Shown: positions 45,888 to 54,536, counted from the first letter of the stretch. The stretch: DNA of 64,000 bases from Chitinibacter sp. FCG-7 (GCF_040047665.1 NZ_CP157355.1:930001-994000), one strand, 5' to 3'. The notes: generated by a model not told the origin, from the sequence alone. A program made the numbers and translations.

Positions 45888-46877
45888 ATGAAACGTATTT
45901 TTTGCCTGTACACCGGCGGCACCATAGGCTGTGCCGACAGCCCAAATGGACTGATACCCATGCGTGGTATACTACCAAAACTTATATCTGACCTTAATCA
46001 GCAGCATATACCCAGCGCAGAAATCACATTGCACGAGTATAGCCAGGCGCTGGACTCGTCATCCATCGGCCCGCAGGAATGGCACACCATCGCCGAGCAG
46101 ATCGCCAGCCGCCTGACACAGTACGATGCGTTTATTATTTTGCACGGCACCGATACCATGGCCTGGACGGGTGCCGCACTGCACTGGCAGCTGGCCAATC
46201 TACCCAAACCAGTCATTTTAACCGGCGCGCAAAGACCGTGGATCCACGCGGGTAGCGATGCACCGGCTAATATGCGGTTGGCGCTTGACGCCGCCTGCAG
46301 CACGCGGGCGGGCGTTTATCTGGCATTTGGTGGGCTGGTACTGCCAGCCTATTGCATCAAGAAACTGGATGCCGACGCCGACACGGCGTATGGCGCGCCC
46401 AATCAGCCCATTCAAGTGAGTTCCCCAGTGATAACACCGTCTGGAGAAGCATCTAGTGAAAAGTCTGCAGAGCAGGCCGAATTTGCTTTTCTGCCGCTCG
46501 ACGCCAGCCGCAAAGTGCTGGCACTCAAACTCTACCCCGGCTGTGAAGCGGCAATCTGCGCCATGCTGGGCAGTCAGCGCTGGGATGGCATCATGCTCGA
46601 AAGCTATGGTAGCGGCAATCTACCCAACCACGCGGCGCTGATTACCGCCTTGAGCCAGCAGGCTAGCCACGGTTGTGTGATTATCAATTGTACACAGTGC
46701 ATCGCGGGCGAAGTGCGACAGGGGCTCTATGCGGCGGGCGATATTTTGAATCAGATGGGGGCATGGCCAGCGGGCCGACGCACGGTGGAAGCGGCGACCA
46801 CCTGGCTTTACACGCATTTGGGCCGTGCCACGAGCGATGTTTTGCGCCAGCAGTGGCAATCAGTCGCCAGTCTGTGA
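45888..46877 (+). CDS. ansA: L-asparaginase, type I (cytoplasmic)
   Basis: Hydrolyses asparagine to aspartate and ammonia. The 329-residue protein begins MKRIFCLYTGGTIGCADSPN with the first catalytic Thr (TGGTIG), and the second motif is LHGTDTMAWTGAAL with Thr-Asp; QRPWIHAGSDAPANMRLALD follows. No signal peptide, so cytoplasmic AnsA type. The ATG at 45888 follows GAGGGG; a long upstream open frame is the shadow of smpB. A 49-bp repeat (45965-46013) is translated as RGILPKLISDLNQQHIP, with codons (ATA, CTA, CTT, TCT) rarer than in the rest of the gene. Confidence 0.92.
   Translation: MKRIFCLYTGGTIGCADSPNGLIPMRGILPKLISDLNQQHIPSAEITLHEYSQALDSSSIGPQEWHTIAEQIASRLTQYDAFIILHGTDTMAWTGAALHWQLANLPKPVILTGAQRPWIHAGSDAPANMRLALDAACSTRAGVYLAFGGLVLPAYCIKKLDADADTAYGAPNQPIQVSSPVITPSGEASSEKSAEQAEFAFLPLDASRKVLALKLYPGCEAAICAMLGSQRWDGIMLESYGSGNLPNHAALITALSQQASHGCVIINCTQCIAGEVRQGLYAAGDILNQMGAWPAGRRTVEAATTWLYTHLGRATSDVLRQQWQSVASL
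45965..46013. repeat. 49-bp GGGTAT-N37-ATACCC element inside ansA
   Basis: Left TGGTAT (one change), right ATACCC at the 49-bp span, within an A/T-rich patch of the coding region. Confidence 0.55.
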
Positions 46878-46957
46878 TATAGTCGCGCCCTGTTGTGATT
46901 TGGCGCTCTGCCAAGCTCACAACGCCTACGATTCTTTGCGGTGGATGGTCACCGTAA

Positions 46958-47064
46958 AGGCTTCGACGGCGGGTCTCCCCGCATAGCTAGAAGGTCAACC
47001 TGGTCAGGTCCGGAAGGAAGCAGCCACAGCTTTTGATGCTAGTGCCGGGGGTCGGGCTCGCCAC
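46958..47064 (+). ncRNA. ffs: 4.5S RNA of the signal recognition particle
   Basis: The SRP domain IV core is explicit: GGTCAGGTCCGGAAGGAAGC with AGCC following (47002-47024), including the GGAA tetraloop and the asymmetric Ffh-binding loop. Flanking GTCTCCCCGCATAGC and GTGCCGGGGG pair as in bacterial 4.5S RNA. Ends are approximate, set by comparison with the E. coli length. It binds Ffh and targets membrane proteins. Confidence 0.92.
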
Positions 47065-47116
47065 CTCCTCCCCTTTTTAGTGATTCAGCTCTGTTATTGC
47101 TCTGCAATACATTGCT

Positions 47117-47165
47117 ACGTATATCTCTGCACGCCAGAAGTCATCTAGTCCACAAAGCAATACCC
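47117..47165. repeat. 49-bp GGGTAT-N37-ATACCC element, degenerate copy
   Basis: Left ACGTATATCTCTGC, right GCAATACCC, span 49 bp. The left end resembles that of 15344-15392. Directly followed by the CTCACAC repeat. Confidence 0.5.
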
Positions 47166-47207
47166 CTACCCTCACACCTCACACCTCACACCTCACACCT
47201 CACACAA
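47166..47207. repeat. CTCACAC tandem repeat
   Basis: Four to five consecutive units of CTCACAC plus C (CCTCACACCTCACACCTCAC pattern). On the minus strand it reads GTGAGGTGTGAGG, like the tracts in the rRNA spacer and before folD. Confidence 0.8.
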
Positions 47208-47296
47208 TTATTGCGCCATATCAAAACACGCCTGCGCGCAAAAGCGCACTATACGTTTCGCAAGCTGATGCTTCGTGTATCTCCAGTGGTCATTGA

Positions 47297-47326
47297 GCGC
47301 CGATCTTTTGATCGGCGTTTTTTTTC
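47297..47326 (+). terminator. Rho-independent terminator
   Basis: CGCCGATC-TTTT-GATCGGCG followed by TTTTTTTT, an 8-bp stem upstream of yciB; ends transcription from the ffs side. Confidence 0.88.
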
Positions 47327-47388
47327 GCCTTGAAAGCCCACGCCCTGCACTGCATAATCGCCAGACTTTCCATCAGGCGTAGATTGGC

Positions 47389-47946
47389 ATGAAATTTCTG
47401 TTTGACCTCTTTCCCATCCTGCTGTTTTTTGGCGCCTACAGTTATACCCAGGATATTTTTATTGCCACCGCCACCGCGATTGTGGCGACCTTCGGCCAAG
47501 TCATTTACAGCTGGGTACGCCATCGCAAAATTGACACCATGCTGTGGATCAGTCTGGCGCTGATTACCGTCCTGGGTGGCGCAACGCTGATTTTCCACAA
47601 TAAAACCTTCATCCTGTGGAAGCCCACAGTCTTGTACTGGTTTTTTGCACTGGCCCTGCTGGGCACGTGGCAGTTCAAACAAATAAATCTGATCGAAAAA
47701 CTGATGAATGGCCAGATTGCGCTGGAGCGGCCAATCTGGACCAAGCTATTGCTGGCCTGGAGCGTGTTTTTTGCCGCGATGGGCTTTGTGAATCTGTTTG
47801 TCGCCTACCAGTTTGACGAAGCGATCTGGGTCAAATTCAAATTATTCGGTTTTACTGCACTCATGCTGGTTTTTGTGGTTGTGCAAAGTCTGTATCTGTC
47901 CCGCCATATCCAGCCTGAAGCCGACACCCCGACCGACCCCAAATAA
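47389..47946 (+). CDS. yciB: Inner-membrane septation protein YciB (IspZ)
   Basis: A 185-residue polytopic inner-membrane protein with the YciB/IspZ landmarks MKFLFDLFPILLFFGAYSY, HNKTFILWKPTVLYW and FVNLFVAYQFDEAIWVKFKL. It is needed for normal septation and envelope integrity in enterobacteria and Shigella. First of a tight cluster yciB-yciI-bolA-ppiC (gaps of 17, 9 and about 30 bp). Confidence 0.94.
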   Translation: MKFLFDLFPILLFFGAYSYTQDIFIATATAIVATFGQVIYSWVRHRKIDTMLWISLALITVLGGATLIFHNKTFILWKPTVLYWFFALALLGTWQFKQINLIEKLMNGQIALERPIWTKLLLAWSVFFAAMGFVNLFVAYQFDEAIWVKFKLFGFTALMLVFVVVQSLYLSRHIQPEADTPTDPK

Positions 47947-47963
47947 CAGCGCAAGGAAATACC

Positions 47964-48266
47964 ATGCCTTTATACGCCATCATCGGCACCGATAAAGCCG
48001 ACTCACTGACTGACCGTCTGGCTGTGCGCCCAGCACATCTGGCGCGAATGGAAATTCTGAAAAACGAAGGCCGTCTGATTCTGGCCGGCCCATTTCCGGC
48101 CATCGACAATGTCGATCCGGGCCCGGCAGGTTTTACCGGCAGCCTGATTGTGGCCGAATTTGATGATCTGGCTGCCGCCGAGCACTGGGCGAGTGAAGAT
48201 CCTTACACCACACATGGCATTTTTACCCAAGTCATGGTAAAACCTTTCCGTCATGTTTTGCCCTAA
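47964..48266 (+). CDS. yciI: YciI family protein
   Basis: A 100-residue ferredoxin-fold protein of the YciI (YCII-related) family, starting MPLYAIIGTDKADSLTDRLA. It contains RPAHLARMEILKNEGRLILA with the conserved His, then GPFPAIDNVDPGPAGFTGSL and a central Asp (SEDPYTTHGIF), the His/Asp pair noted in this family. Biochemical role not established. Second in the yciB cluster. Confidence 0.92.
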   Translation: MPLYAIIGTDKADSLTDRLAVRPAHLARMEILKNEGRLILAGPFPAIDNVDPGPAGFTGSLIVAEFDDLAAAEHWASEDPYTTHGIFTQVMVKPFRHVLP

Positions 48267-48275
48267 GAGTCTGGT

Positions 48276-48542
48276 ATGATGAGCATCGCCGACGAAATCC
48301 GCACCCGTTTGGCCGCCCTAGCGCCTGAAAACATTGAGCTTTTCGACGATAGCGCCACCCACGCGGGGCATGCTGGCGCAGCCAGTGGCGGTGGGCATTT
48401 TGAATTAACGATTGTATCGAACGCGTTTATTGGCAAAAAGACGCTGGAGCGGCACCGTATGGTCTACCAGCCCTTATCTGATCTGATTCCGCATCGTATA
48501 CATGCACTGAGTATCCGTGCTTTAACGCCGGATGAATTTTGA
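48276..48542 (+). CDS. bolA: BolA family protein
   Basis: An 88-residue BolA/IbaG-type protein starting MMSIADEIRTRLAALAPENI; the second Met may be the true start. The family core is HFELTIVSNAFIGKKTLERH with RMVYQPLSD and the C-terminal HALSIRALTP. BolA proteins pair with monothiol glutaredoxins in iron-sulfur handling. Next to ppiC with a small overlap of frames. Confidence 0.92.
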   Translation: MMSIADEIRTRLAALAPENIELFDDSATHAGHAGAASGGGHFELTIVSNAFIGKKTLERHRMVYQPLSDLIPHRIHALSIRALTPDEF

Positions 48543-48571
48543 TGTTGGCTATTTTGAACGAAGGAAATCGC

Positions 48572-49360
48572 ATGTTTAAAGCAAACCGTCTGGCTCTGGC
48601 CATTGCTGCTGCTAGCTTGTCAGCTAGTGTTTTTGCTGCTCCGGCAGGTACTGTGGCCACCGTCAATGGCGTTGCCATTCCACAAGCAAAATCAGATGCT
48701 TTTGCCAGCGAGCTGGCACAACGCGGCCAAAAAGATTCACCCGAGCTGCGCGCAAAAATCAAAGACGAATTGATCAAGAACGAAGTGGTTTATCAAGAAG
48801 CACTGAAAAAAGGCATGGATAAAAATCCGGAAGCGCTGGCGCAACTGGAAATGCTCAAACAGCGCATCATCATTGGCGCTTTCGTGAATCAATACGTCAA
48901 AGCCAACCCGCTGACCGATTCGGATCTGCGCAAAGAATATGACAAAATCAAAGTCACTTTTGGCGGCAAGGAATTCAAAGCACGCCATATCTTGGTAGCG
49001 ACCGAAGCGGAAGCCAAAGCCATTCTGGCCGACCTGAAAAAAGGCAAGAAATTTGACGAGCTGGCCAAAGCCAAATCAATGGACAAAGGCTCTGGAGCCA
49101 ACGGTGGCGATCTGGGCTGGGCTGATCCGAAAAACTTCGTACCAGAGTTTGGCGGTGCGCTGGAAAAACTGCCTAAAGGCAAGATTTCAGACCCAGTGAA
49201 ATCACAGTTTGGCTTCCACATTATCAAGCTGGACGACGTACGCGAAGCCAAAGGCCCGTCTTTTGAAGAAGTAAAACCACAACTGGAACAGCAGTTGCAA
49301 GGCCAGCGCATCCAGAAGATGGTTGAAGAACTGGTAGCCAAGGCGCAAATCGTTCAGTAA
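48572..49360 (+). CDS. Periplasmic peptidyl-prolyl cis-trans isomerase, parvulin type
   Basis: A 262-residue secreted foldase. It has a signal peptide (MFKANRLALAIAAASLSASVFA-APA), a helical SurA-like chaperone segment, and one parvulin domain with ARHILVATEAEAKAILADLK, GANGGDLGWADPKNFVPEFG and QFGFHIIKLDDVRE. The ATG at 48572 follows GAAGGA; an upstream frame start overlaps bolA. Similar proteins are called PpiC/PrsA-like or Cbf2. Last of the yciB cluster, before a terminator. Confidence 0.92.
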   Translation: MFKANRLALAIAAASLSASVFAAPAGTVATVNGVAIPQAKSDAFASELAQRGQKDSPELRAKIKDELIKNEVVYQEALKKGMDKNPEALAQLEMLKQRIIIGAFVNQYVKANPLTDSDLRKEYDKIKVTFGGKEFKARHILVATEAEAKAILADLKKGKKFDELAKAKSMDKGSGANGGDLGWADPKNFVPEFGGALEKLPKGKISDPVKSQFGFHIIKLDDVREAKGPSFEEVKPQLEQQLQGQRIQKMVEELVAKAQIVQ

Positions 49361-49396
49361 TAAGGCCGATCTGGGTACTTATTCGGATCAAACATC

Positions 49397-49429
49397 AAAC
49401 CGCAATCTGAATCAGGTTGCGGTTTTTTT
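49397..49429. terminator. Bidirectional rho-independent terminator
   Basis: AAACCGCAA-CTGAATC-TTGCGGTTTTTTTT-type hairpin between convergent ppiC-like gene and the diguanylate cyclase gene. Confidence 0.88.
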
Positions 49430-51189
49430 TATTCTACATCGCTATTGGCAAAGCAATTTTTACCCGCCCGCTTCGCCCTATACATCGCCTCATCGGCTCG
49501 CCGCATCAGCGTTGCGCCATCACGGCCATCCTGCGGAAAATAAGCCAGCCCGATGCTGACCGAGATTCTGACCTGATGGCCAGCCAGAAAATACGGTTGG
49601 GCAATTGCCTGCAGAATTTTCTCGGCCGTTTGCTCTGCCTCCTGCCCCGGCCCTAGGCCATTGAGTAGCATGACAAATTCGTCGCCGCCCAAGCGGCTGA
49701 TGGTATCGCTGCTACGCACAGCCCGCTCTAGGCGGCGTGCCACCTCGATCAGCAATAAATCACCCACCTCATGCCCCAGCTCGTCGTTCACTTCTTTGAA
49801 ATAATCCAGATCAAGAAAAACGACGGCAAACGGATGATCGTTGCGCCCGCCTTGCTGGCAGGCATGCTCGATCCGGTCGCTCAGCAACAGACGATTGGGC
49901 AACTGGGTTAATGTATCGTGATACGCCAAATGCTCGGCGCGAACCTGATCGCTAATATCCAGCTGCACAAACAGCAGGCGGATCGGTGTATCGTCGCCAT
50001 CTTTTTCCAGCGCAGCGGTCATCATGACATCAATTTTGCGCCCCTGCTTGCTCTGCAATTGCTGGCGGATATTGCGGCACTCACCGTCGAGCATCAGTTT
50101 TGGCAGCATCTCCTGCTGGATCAGCCTGTCGCGTTCGGTGCTGAGAAACGAGCTGGCCAACTGCCCGATGACTTCTTCATATTCATAACCCATCGTCCGC
50201 AGCCAGACTTCATTGACCGTCACGATATGACCATTGGCATCGCAGGAATACAGCATGGCTGGCGTGTGCTGGTAGAGGGAACGATAACGCCGTTCGCTTT
50301 GCACCAAGGCCGCCGATGCAGAGCGGTTCATATCCATCAGCACCGCCAACATTAAAGGCGGAATCAGCGTGGCCAGTATCGGTAAATAAAACAGGGTATA
50401 GCCCCAGTTGTAGATTGTGGGTGGCGCAACCAGAGAACCCAAACCGATTTGCACGCAAATATTGACCGAGACCAGCAAGTTGGCAAGCACAACCCCTGCC
50501 ACGCCACAACGATAGGCAATATAAAACAGGGGCAAGGACATATAAATAAAAGGAAATGGCAGCGTCAGCGGCACCAGACTAGCAATTGCCAGAGCAAAGA
50601 GCAGCAAGGCGGGCAGATTGGTTTTCGCTAGCTGCCAGCGCAATCCATGCCAGCCGTGCAGATAGAGCCAGTAGGCCGCTGGCAACATGCTGGTGCCACC
50701 GATAATACCCCCTTCAATCCAGTGCATGGCCACGCTGATTAAGGGCAATGTTCCCTGCAAACCAAATACTGTCGCCGAAACCAGCGTGCCAAATGCCACC
50801 GGCACCATCACCCCCAGCCAGATCAGCAGGAACATGCCTCGCAAATTGTAAAAATAGCCCGCCTCTTGCTGGCGGATGCGCAACAAATACGCCCCCAGTA
50901 GCATCTCGGCCATATTGCCCGGGGCATACAGCAGTGTATTGCTCAAGGGTGAACCTCCAGCCCAGTTAGCCAGCATAATCGCCATCAGCAAGGCTGCCAG
51001 TAATAACGGCCAGCGCTTGGGCGGATAGCGGCTCAAACCAGCTGTGCCCACCGCGTTGGCAAACCAGATCACGGCAATGCCTCCACCCAGACCAAACAGC
51101 CTGATGGACATGTAGGCCAGCACAAAATAAGCCAGACCAAGAATCAGTCCGGCATGCAGGAAGCTTGACACCCGTTTAGCGTCGAGCAT
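49429..51189 (-). CDS. MASE1-PAS-GGDEF diguanylate cyclase
   Basis: A 586-residue inner-membrane sensor that should make cyclic-di-GMP. About 300 N-terminal residues carry eight or more hydrophobic helices (MASE1 type, GGGIAVIWFANAVGTAGL). A PAS domain follows (YQHTPAMLYSCDANGHIVTV), then a GGDEF domain (LAYHDTLTQLPNRLLLSDRI) with intact RLGGDEF at about residues 499-505. I see no EAL domain. The ATG at 51189 lies five nt after AGGAG and inside the end of the upstream binding-protein gene, so the two are coupled and may act as a two-part receptor. Confidence 0.92.
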   Translation of the reverse strand: MLDAKRVSSFLHAGLILGLAYFVLAYMSIRLFGLGGGIAVIWFANAVGTAGLSRYPPKRWPLLLAALLMAIMLANWAGGSPLSNTLLYAPGNMAEMLLGAYLLRIRQQEAGYFYNLRGMFLLIWLGVMVPVAFGTLVSATVFGLQGTLPLISVAMHWIEGGIIGGTSMLPAAYWLYLHGWHGLRWQLAKTNLPALLLFALAIASLVPLTLPFPFIYMSLPLFYIAYRCGVAGVVLANLLVSVNICVQIGLGSLVAPPTIYNWGYTLFYLPILATLIPPLMLAVLMDMNRSASAALVQSERRYRSLYQHTPAMLYSCDANGHIVTVNEVWLRTMGYEYEEVIGQLASSFLSTERDRLIQQEMLPKLMLDGECRNIRQQLQSKQGRKIDVMMTAALEKDGDDTPIRLLFVQLDISDQVRAEHLAYHDTLTQLPNRLLLSDRIEHACQQGGRNDHPFAVVFLDLDYFKEVNDELGHEVGDLLLIEVARRLERAVRSSDTISRLGGDEFVMLLNGLGPGQEAEQTAEKILQAIAQPYFLAGHQVRISVSIGLAYFPQDGRDGATLMRRADEAMYRAKRAGKNCFANSDVE

Positions 51190-52057
51190 GCCGGCTCCTG
51201 AAGTAATAGCGCATGGCAATCAGCACACCGACGCCGAGCAAAATCAAGGCAAACCATTGCACTTGGCGATATATCGGGCTGGCTTGCTCGATCTCGTCCG
51301 CACTGAGCCAGCGCTGCAGTATCTCCTCCCTTTTCGCCAATGGCAGTTGCTGCAAAGCCTGATTCAGTCGCAGCCCGATCTCTGGCTGGCTTAGTGGAAA
51401 AGCAAAACTGAGCTGATAATCAAAACCGATATGCTGCTCGACTCGCCAATTGCGTTGTTGGCGCTGCTTCGCGATAAAAATCACACTGGCAATATCGGCC
51501 ACCACACCATCGATTTCGCCGCGTGCCAGCATTTGCATCGCCGTTGGATCATCACTGACCGCCAGCCAGTTGATGCGGGGGTATTGCTCGCGTACAAAGG
51601 CCTCAACAGCATAGCCGCGCCCGACGGCGATGCTGGCTCCGCTCAATTGCACCAAGGTCTGGCTGGGGCGATCCTGCCTGCGCACCAGTACGGCAGGGAC
51701 AGCAACATAAGGGCGGGTAAAACCCAGATATTGGGCGCGTTCGGACGTGGCGCGCAGTGATGAAACCAGATCGACCCCACCCGACTTGGCTTGCGCCAGA
51801 ATCTCGGCCAGCGGCCGGGGCGGAAGGTTGATGAGTTCCAAATTGGCCAGCGGCCGCAAAGCTTGCAGCATATCGTACGATAAACCCTGCAGCTGGCCGC
51901 GCTCGTCTTGAAAAATAAAGGGGCCGTAATCTTTTTCAGGAGCAAAACGAAGGCGCAGCGGCGTGTCTTGGGCCGCTGTGGCTTGGGAAATACTAAAAAG
52001 GCAGGCTAGTGCGCCATGCGCAAGCCACTGCCAAAGTCGGAGAAATGGAACGGGCAT
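51176..52057 (-). CDS. Membrane-anchored periplasmic solute-binding sensor protein
   Basis: A 293-residue protein with a signal peptide (ACLFSISQATA-AQD), a type 3 extracellular solute-binding domain (LRLRFAPEKDYGPFIFQDE, GLSYDMLQALRPL, YLGFTRPYVAVPAVLV, ARGEIDGVVADIASVIF) and a C-terminal membrane helix (WFALILLGVGVLIAMRYYF). It ends after a few basic cytoplasmic residues. The C-terminal anchor, not found in transporter binding proteins, resembles the periplasmic half of BvgS-type sensors. Coupling to the downstream cyclase suggests it senses an amino-acid-like ligand and controls it; this is inference. Confidence 0.82.
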   Translation of the reverse strand: MPVPFLRLWQWLAHGALACLFSISQATAAQDTPLRLRFAPEKDYGPFIFQDERGQLQGLSYDMLQALRPLANLELINLPPRPLAEILAQAKSGGVDLVSSLRATSERAQYLGFTRPYVAVPAVLVRRQDRPSQTLVQLSGASIAVGRGYAVEAFVREQYPRINWLAVSDDPTAMQMLARGEIDGVVADIASVIFIAKQRQQRNWRVEQHIGFDYQLSFAFPLSQPEIGLRLNQALQQLPLAKREEILQRWLSADEIEQASPIYRQVQWFALILLGVGVLIAMRYYFRSRHARR

Positions 52058-52144
52058 TTCTCAACTATAGGCAGCAGTTTTTGCTTTTCAAACCAGCTAT
52101 TTAGCTATTTTTGACAAACAAAGACAGCTTACAGCGGAGCCGGA

Positions 52145-52855
52145 CTATTCACTCGCCTGCGCCAGCTTTGCGGCCAGTAAAGCCTGCTGTTTTGCTTTGG
52201 CTTCAGCGCGCCGATCGAGCGCGAGCTTACCGGCAATCAGAAAGCCCAGCCCGATAAATGCGCCGGGCGGCAAAATGGCGAGCAGAAACTGGTAATTGTA
52301 TTCAGCCGGAATGACATGGATGATCCATGACTTGGCGGCAGGGCCGAAAACCAGATCAATGCCCGAGAGTAAAGTGCCTTTGCCAATCAGCTCGCGCATT
52401 GCGCCCAGTACCAGCAGCACACCGGTCAGGCCCAGCCCCATGAAAAAACCATCCAGCGCCGATTGCAGCGGGCCATTTTTGGACGCAAACGCCTCGGCGC
52501 GGGCGAGCACAATACAATTGGTGGTAATCAGCGGGATAAAAATACCCAGCACAATATACAGATCGTGCACGTAGGAATTGAACAACAAATCAACCATCGT
52601 CACTAGCGCGGCAATGATCAGAATAAAAATTGGCGCACGCAGCTCATTCGGAATGAATTCCCTAATCGCCGCTACCGCAGCGCCAGAAATCAGCATCACC
52701 AGACTGGTCGCCAGTCCAAGCGAGACGCCGTTGACAATATTGTTCGACATCACCAGCACCGGGCACAAACCCAGTATCTGCACCAGCCCGGCATTCTGTT
52801 TCCAGATGCTGTTGTGAATAATCGTGCGGGTTTCTTCTTGGCTAATGATCGCCAT
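52145..52855 (-). CDS. rnfE: Electron transport complex subunit RnfE
   Basis: Polytopic membrane subunit of the Rnf (Rsx) complex, which moves electrons between ferredoxin and NAD+ with ion transport. The 236-residue protein has LVQILGLCPVLVMSNNIVNG, SYVHDLYIVLGIFIPLITTN and CIVLARAEAFASKNG, homologous to RnfA. The ATG at 52855 follows GGAGCC; the frame extends 13 codons upstream. Last of the rnfABCDGE operon. Confidence 0.95.
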   Translation of the reverse strand: MAIISQEETRTIIHNSIWKQNAGLVQILGLCPVLVMSNNIVNGVSLGLATSLVMLISGAAVAAIREFIPNELRAPIFILIIAALVTMVDLLFNSYVHDLYIVLGIFIPLITTNCIVLARAEAFASKNGPLQSALDGFFMGLGLTGVLLVLGAMRELIGKGTLLSGIDLVFGPAAKSWIIHVIPAEYNYQFLLAILPPGAFIGLGFLIAGKLALDRRAEAKAKQQALLAAKLAQASE

Positions 52856-52856
52856 C

Positions 52857-53483
52857 TTAGGCTCCAAACAGCACTGAATGCTGACTTTCAACATAGAGCA
52901 GCGTATTTTTCACTGCCTTGACCACGGCGCGCGCACTAATGGTTGCGCCTGCCATCGAATCAAAATCGCCGCCGTCTTTTTTCACTGCCCAGCGCTCTGG
53001 CTGGGGATGTGTGAGCGATTGGCCATCAAAAGCCAGAATCCAGGCCGATTTAGCCACGTCGATATAGTCGCCCAGCCCCGGCGTTTCCTTGTGCGCCACA
53101 ACGCGAACACCCAGCAGCGAGCCATCTTTGGCCACGCCAACCAGCAGCTTGATCTTGCCCGAGTAGCCATCAGGGGCAATCGTCTCGATAACCACAGCAT
53201 CAGTCTGGGTGCCTTTTTTGGCCGGGTAAATTTGCGCGCCCTGCTCGGCGTTCAGCCGCTGCTTCGTGGCCGCATCCTGCGCAATGGCATCGGCCAGGAT
53301 GTCATTGTCAAAGCTGCCCTTGGGCAACACTTGCGCAATCAGCGCCACTTTGGCGACCTTTTCGTTATTGGCAACAATATCCTTGGTCAGCGCATACGTG
53401 CCCGCCATCAGCGCGGTGAAAACCACCGCAAACACCAGCAAAGTCAGCGCGCCACGAACGCCATTCTGCATCATGGTTTTCAT
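52857..53483 (-). CDS. rnfG: Electron transport complex subunit RnfG
   Basis: FMN-carrying subunit with one N-terminal membrane helix and a periplasmic domain, 208 residues. The covalent FMN-binding signature is DSMAGATISARAV near the C-terminus (family SGAT-type), preceded by AHKETPGLGDYIDVAKSAW. Fifth gene of the rnf operon, 3 bp after rnfD. Confidence 0.95.
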   Translation of the reverse strand: MKTMMQNGVRGALTLLVFAVVFTALMAGTYALTKDIVANNEKVAKVALIAQVLPKGSFDNDILADAIAQDAATKQRLNAEQGAQIYPAKKGTQTDAVVIETIAPDGYSGKIKLLVGVAKDGSLLGVRVVAHKETPGLGDYIDVAKSAWILAFDGQSLTHPQPERWAVKKDGGDFDSMAGATISARAVVKAVKNTLLYVESQHSVLFGA

Positions 53484-53486
53484 GGT

Positions 53487-54536
53487 TTACGTCCCTTTTT
53501 TGGCGGGTGCAGCCGTTTTACGGCCAAAGACCGCTGGTTGCGTGTACTGATCGATAAACGGCGCGGCAATATTCATGATGATCACGGCGAAGGCCACGCC
53601 ATCGGGGTAGCCGCCATAAGTCCTAATCAGCCAGGTGAGCAAGCCGATCAGCGCCGCATAGATCAAACGCCCGCGTGGCGTAGTGGGTGCAGTCACCGGG
53701 TCGGTCGCAATAAAAAAAGCCCCGAGTATCGCCGCGCCACTAAACAGGTGGAAAACCGGGCTGATGTAATGCGCCGGGTCCAGCAAATAAAACACGCTTG
53801 AGAACGCCGCCAATGCAGCCAGAAAAGCCACTGGCAGCTGCCACTGGATCACCCGCTGTTGCAGCAAAAATAGCCCGCCGAGCAAATAGGCGGCGGCAAT
53901 CCAGCCCATTTCACTGGGGAAAACGCCAGCCTGGAAAATCGCACCACCCAAAATATCGCTCATCGCATGCGATTGCATCAGTGCGGTTTTTACTGCATCC
54001 AACGGCGTGGCCGAGGCTAGGGTATCGAACGCCAACCCTTGTGGCAGTTGACCTGTGAGGATATACCCAAACTGCTGCCAGGTATTCAAATCAACATTCG
54101 GCAATGACAGCGGTGCATTCCAGCGCCCCATTTGTGCCGGGAACGACACAATCATCACGGCAAAACCGATCATCGCCGGATTAAACGGATTTTGCCCCAA
54201 CCCGCCATATAAATGCTTGGCCAAGCCAATCGCAATCACAGTGGCCAGCACAATCATCCACCACGCCGATAACGGCGGCAGCGACAAGGCCAGCAGCCAG
54301 GCAGTCACAATCGCCGAGCCATCGGTGATAAACGGTTTGATCGGATAATTGCGCAATTTCAGGCAAGCCGCTTCGGTGGCAATCGCGGTGACAGTCGCCA
54401 GCAAAAGCTGCAGCAAAATGCCCGCACCAAAGACATAGCAATACACGGCAATGCCGGGCAGCAAGGCGCCGGCGACTTTCAACATCACCACTTGCAGTGG
54501 CGTTGGTTTTATAAAATGCGGCGATGTACGAATCAT
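53487..54536 (-). CDS. rnfD: Electron transport complex subunit RnfD
   Basis: Polytopic membrane subunit with a covalently bound FMN, 349 residues. The FMN attachment region is LASATPLDAVKTALMQS (family SATPL motif); other landmarks are GLGQNPFNPAMIGFAVMIVS and FFIATDPVTAPTTPRGRLIY. The ATG overlaps the rnfC stop. An exact 49-bp GGGTAT/ATACCC site lies in the coding region at 54020-54068, encoding GYILTGQLPQGLAFDT, just before the FMN motif. Confidence 0.95.
   Translation of the reverse strand: MIRTSPHFIKPTPLQVVMLKVAGALLPGIAVYCYVFGAGILLQLLLATVTAIATEAACLKLRNYPIKPFITDGSAIVTAWLLALSLPPLSAWWMIVLATVIAIGLAKHLYGGLGQNPFNPAMIGFAVMIVSFPAQMGRWNAPLSLPNVDLNTWQQFGYILTGQLPQGLAFDTLASATPLDAVKTALMQSHAMSDILGGAIFQAGVFPSEMGWIAAAYLLGGLFLLQQRVIQWQLPVAFLAALAAFSSVFYLLDPAHYISPVFHLFSGAAILGAFFIATDPVTAPTTPRGRLIYAALIGLLTWLIRTYGGYPDGVAFAVIIMNIAAPFIDQYTQPAVFGRKTAAPAKKGT
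54020..54068. repeat. 49-bp GGGTAT-N37-ATACCC site inside rnfD
   Basis: Exact terminal hexamers at the 49-bp span. Only the ends are shared with other copies; the inner sequence appears to be ordinary rnfD coding sequence, without an obvious insertion. Confidence 0.6.

Larger units (their letters stand above)
47065..47388. other. Repeat-rich gap between ffs and yciB
   Basis: About 320 bp holding a 49-bp repeat copy (47117-47165), a CTCACAC tandem repeat (47166-47207) and a rho-independent terminator (47297-47326). No gene is credible. Confidence 0.6.

Noticed and set aside
51579..51627. GGGTATTGC resembling the left end of the 49-bp element
   Set aside because: No ATACCC-like sequence 49 bp on.
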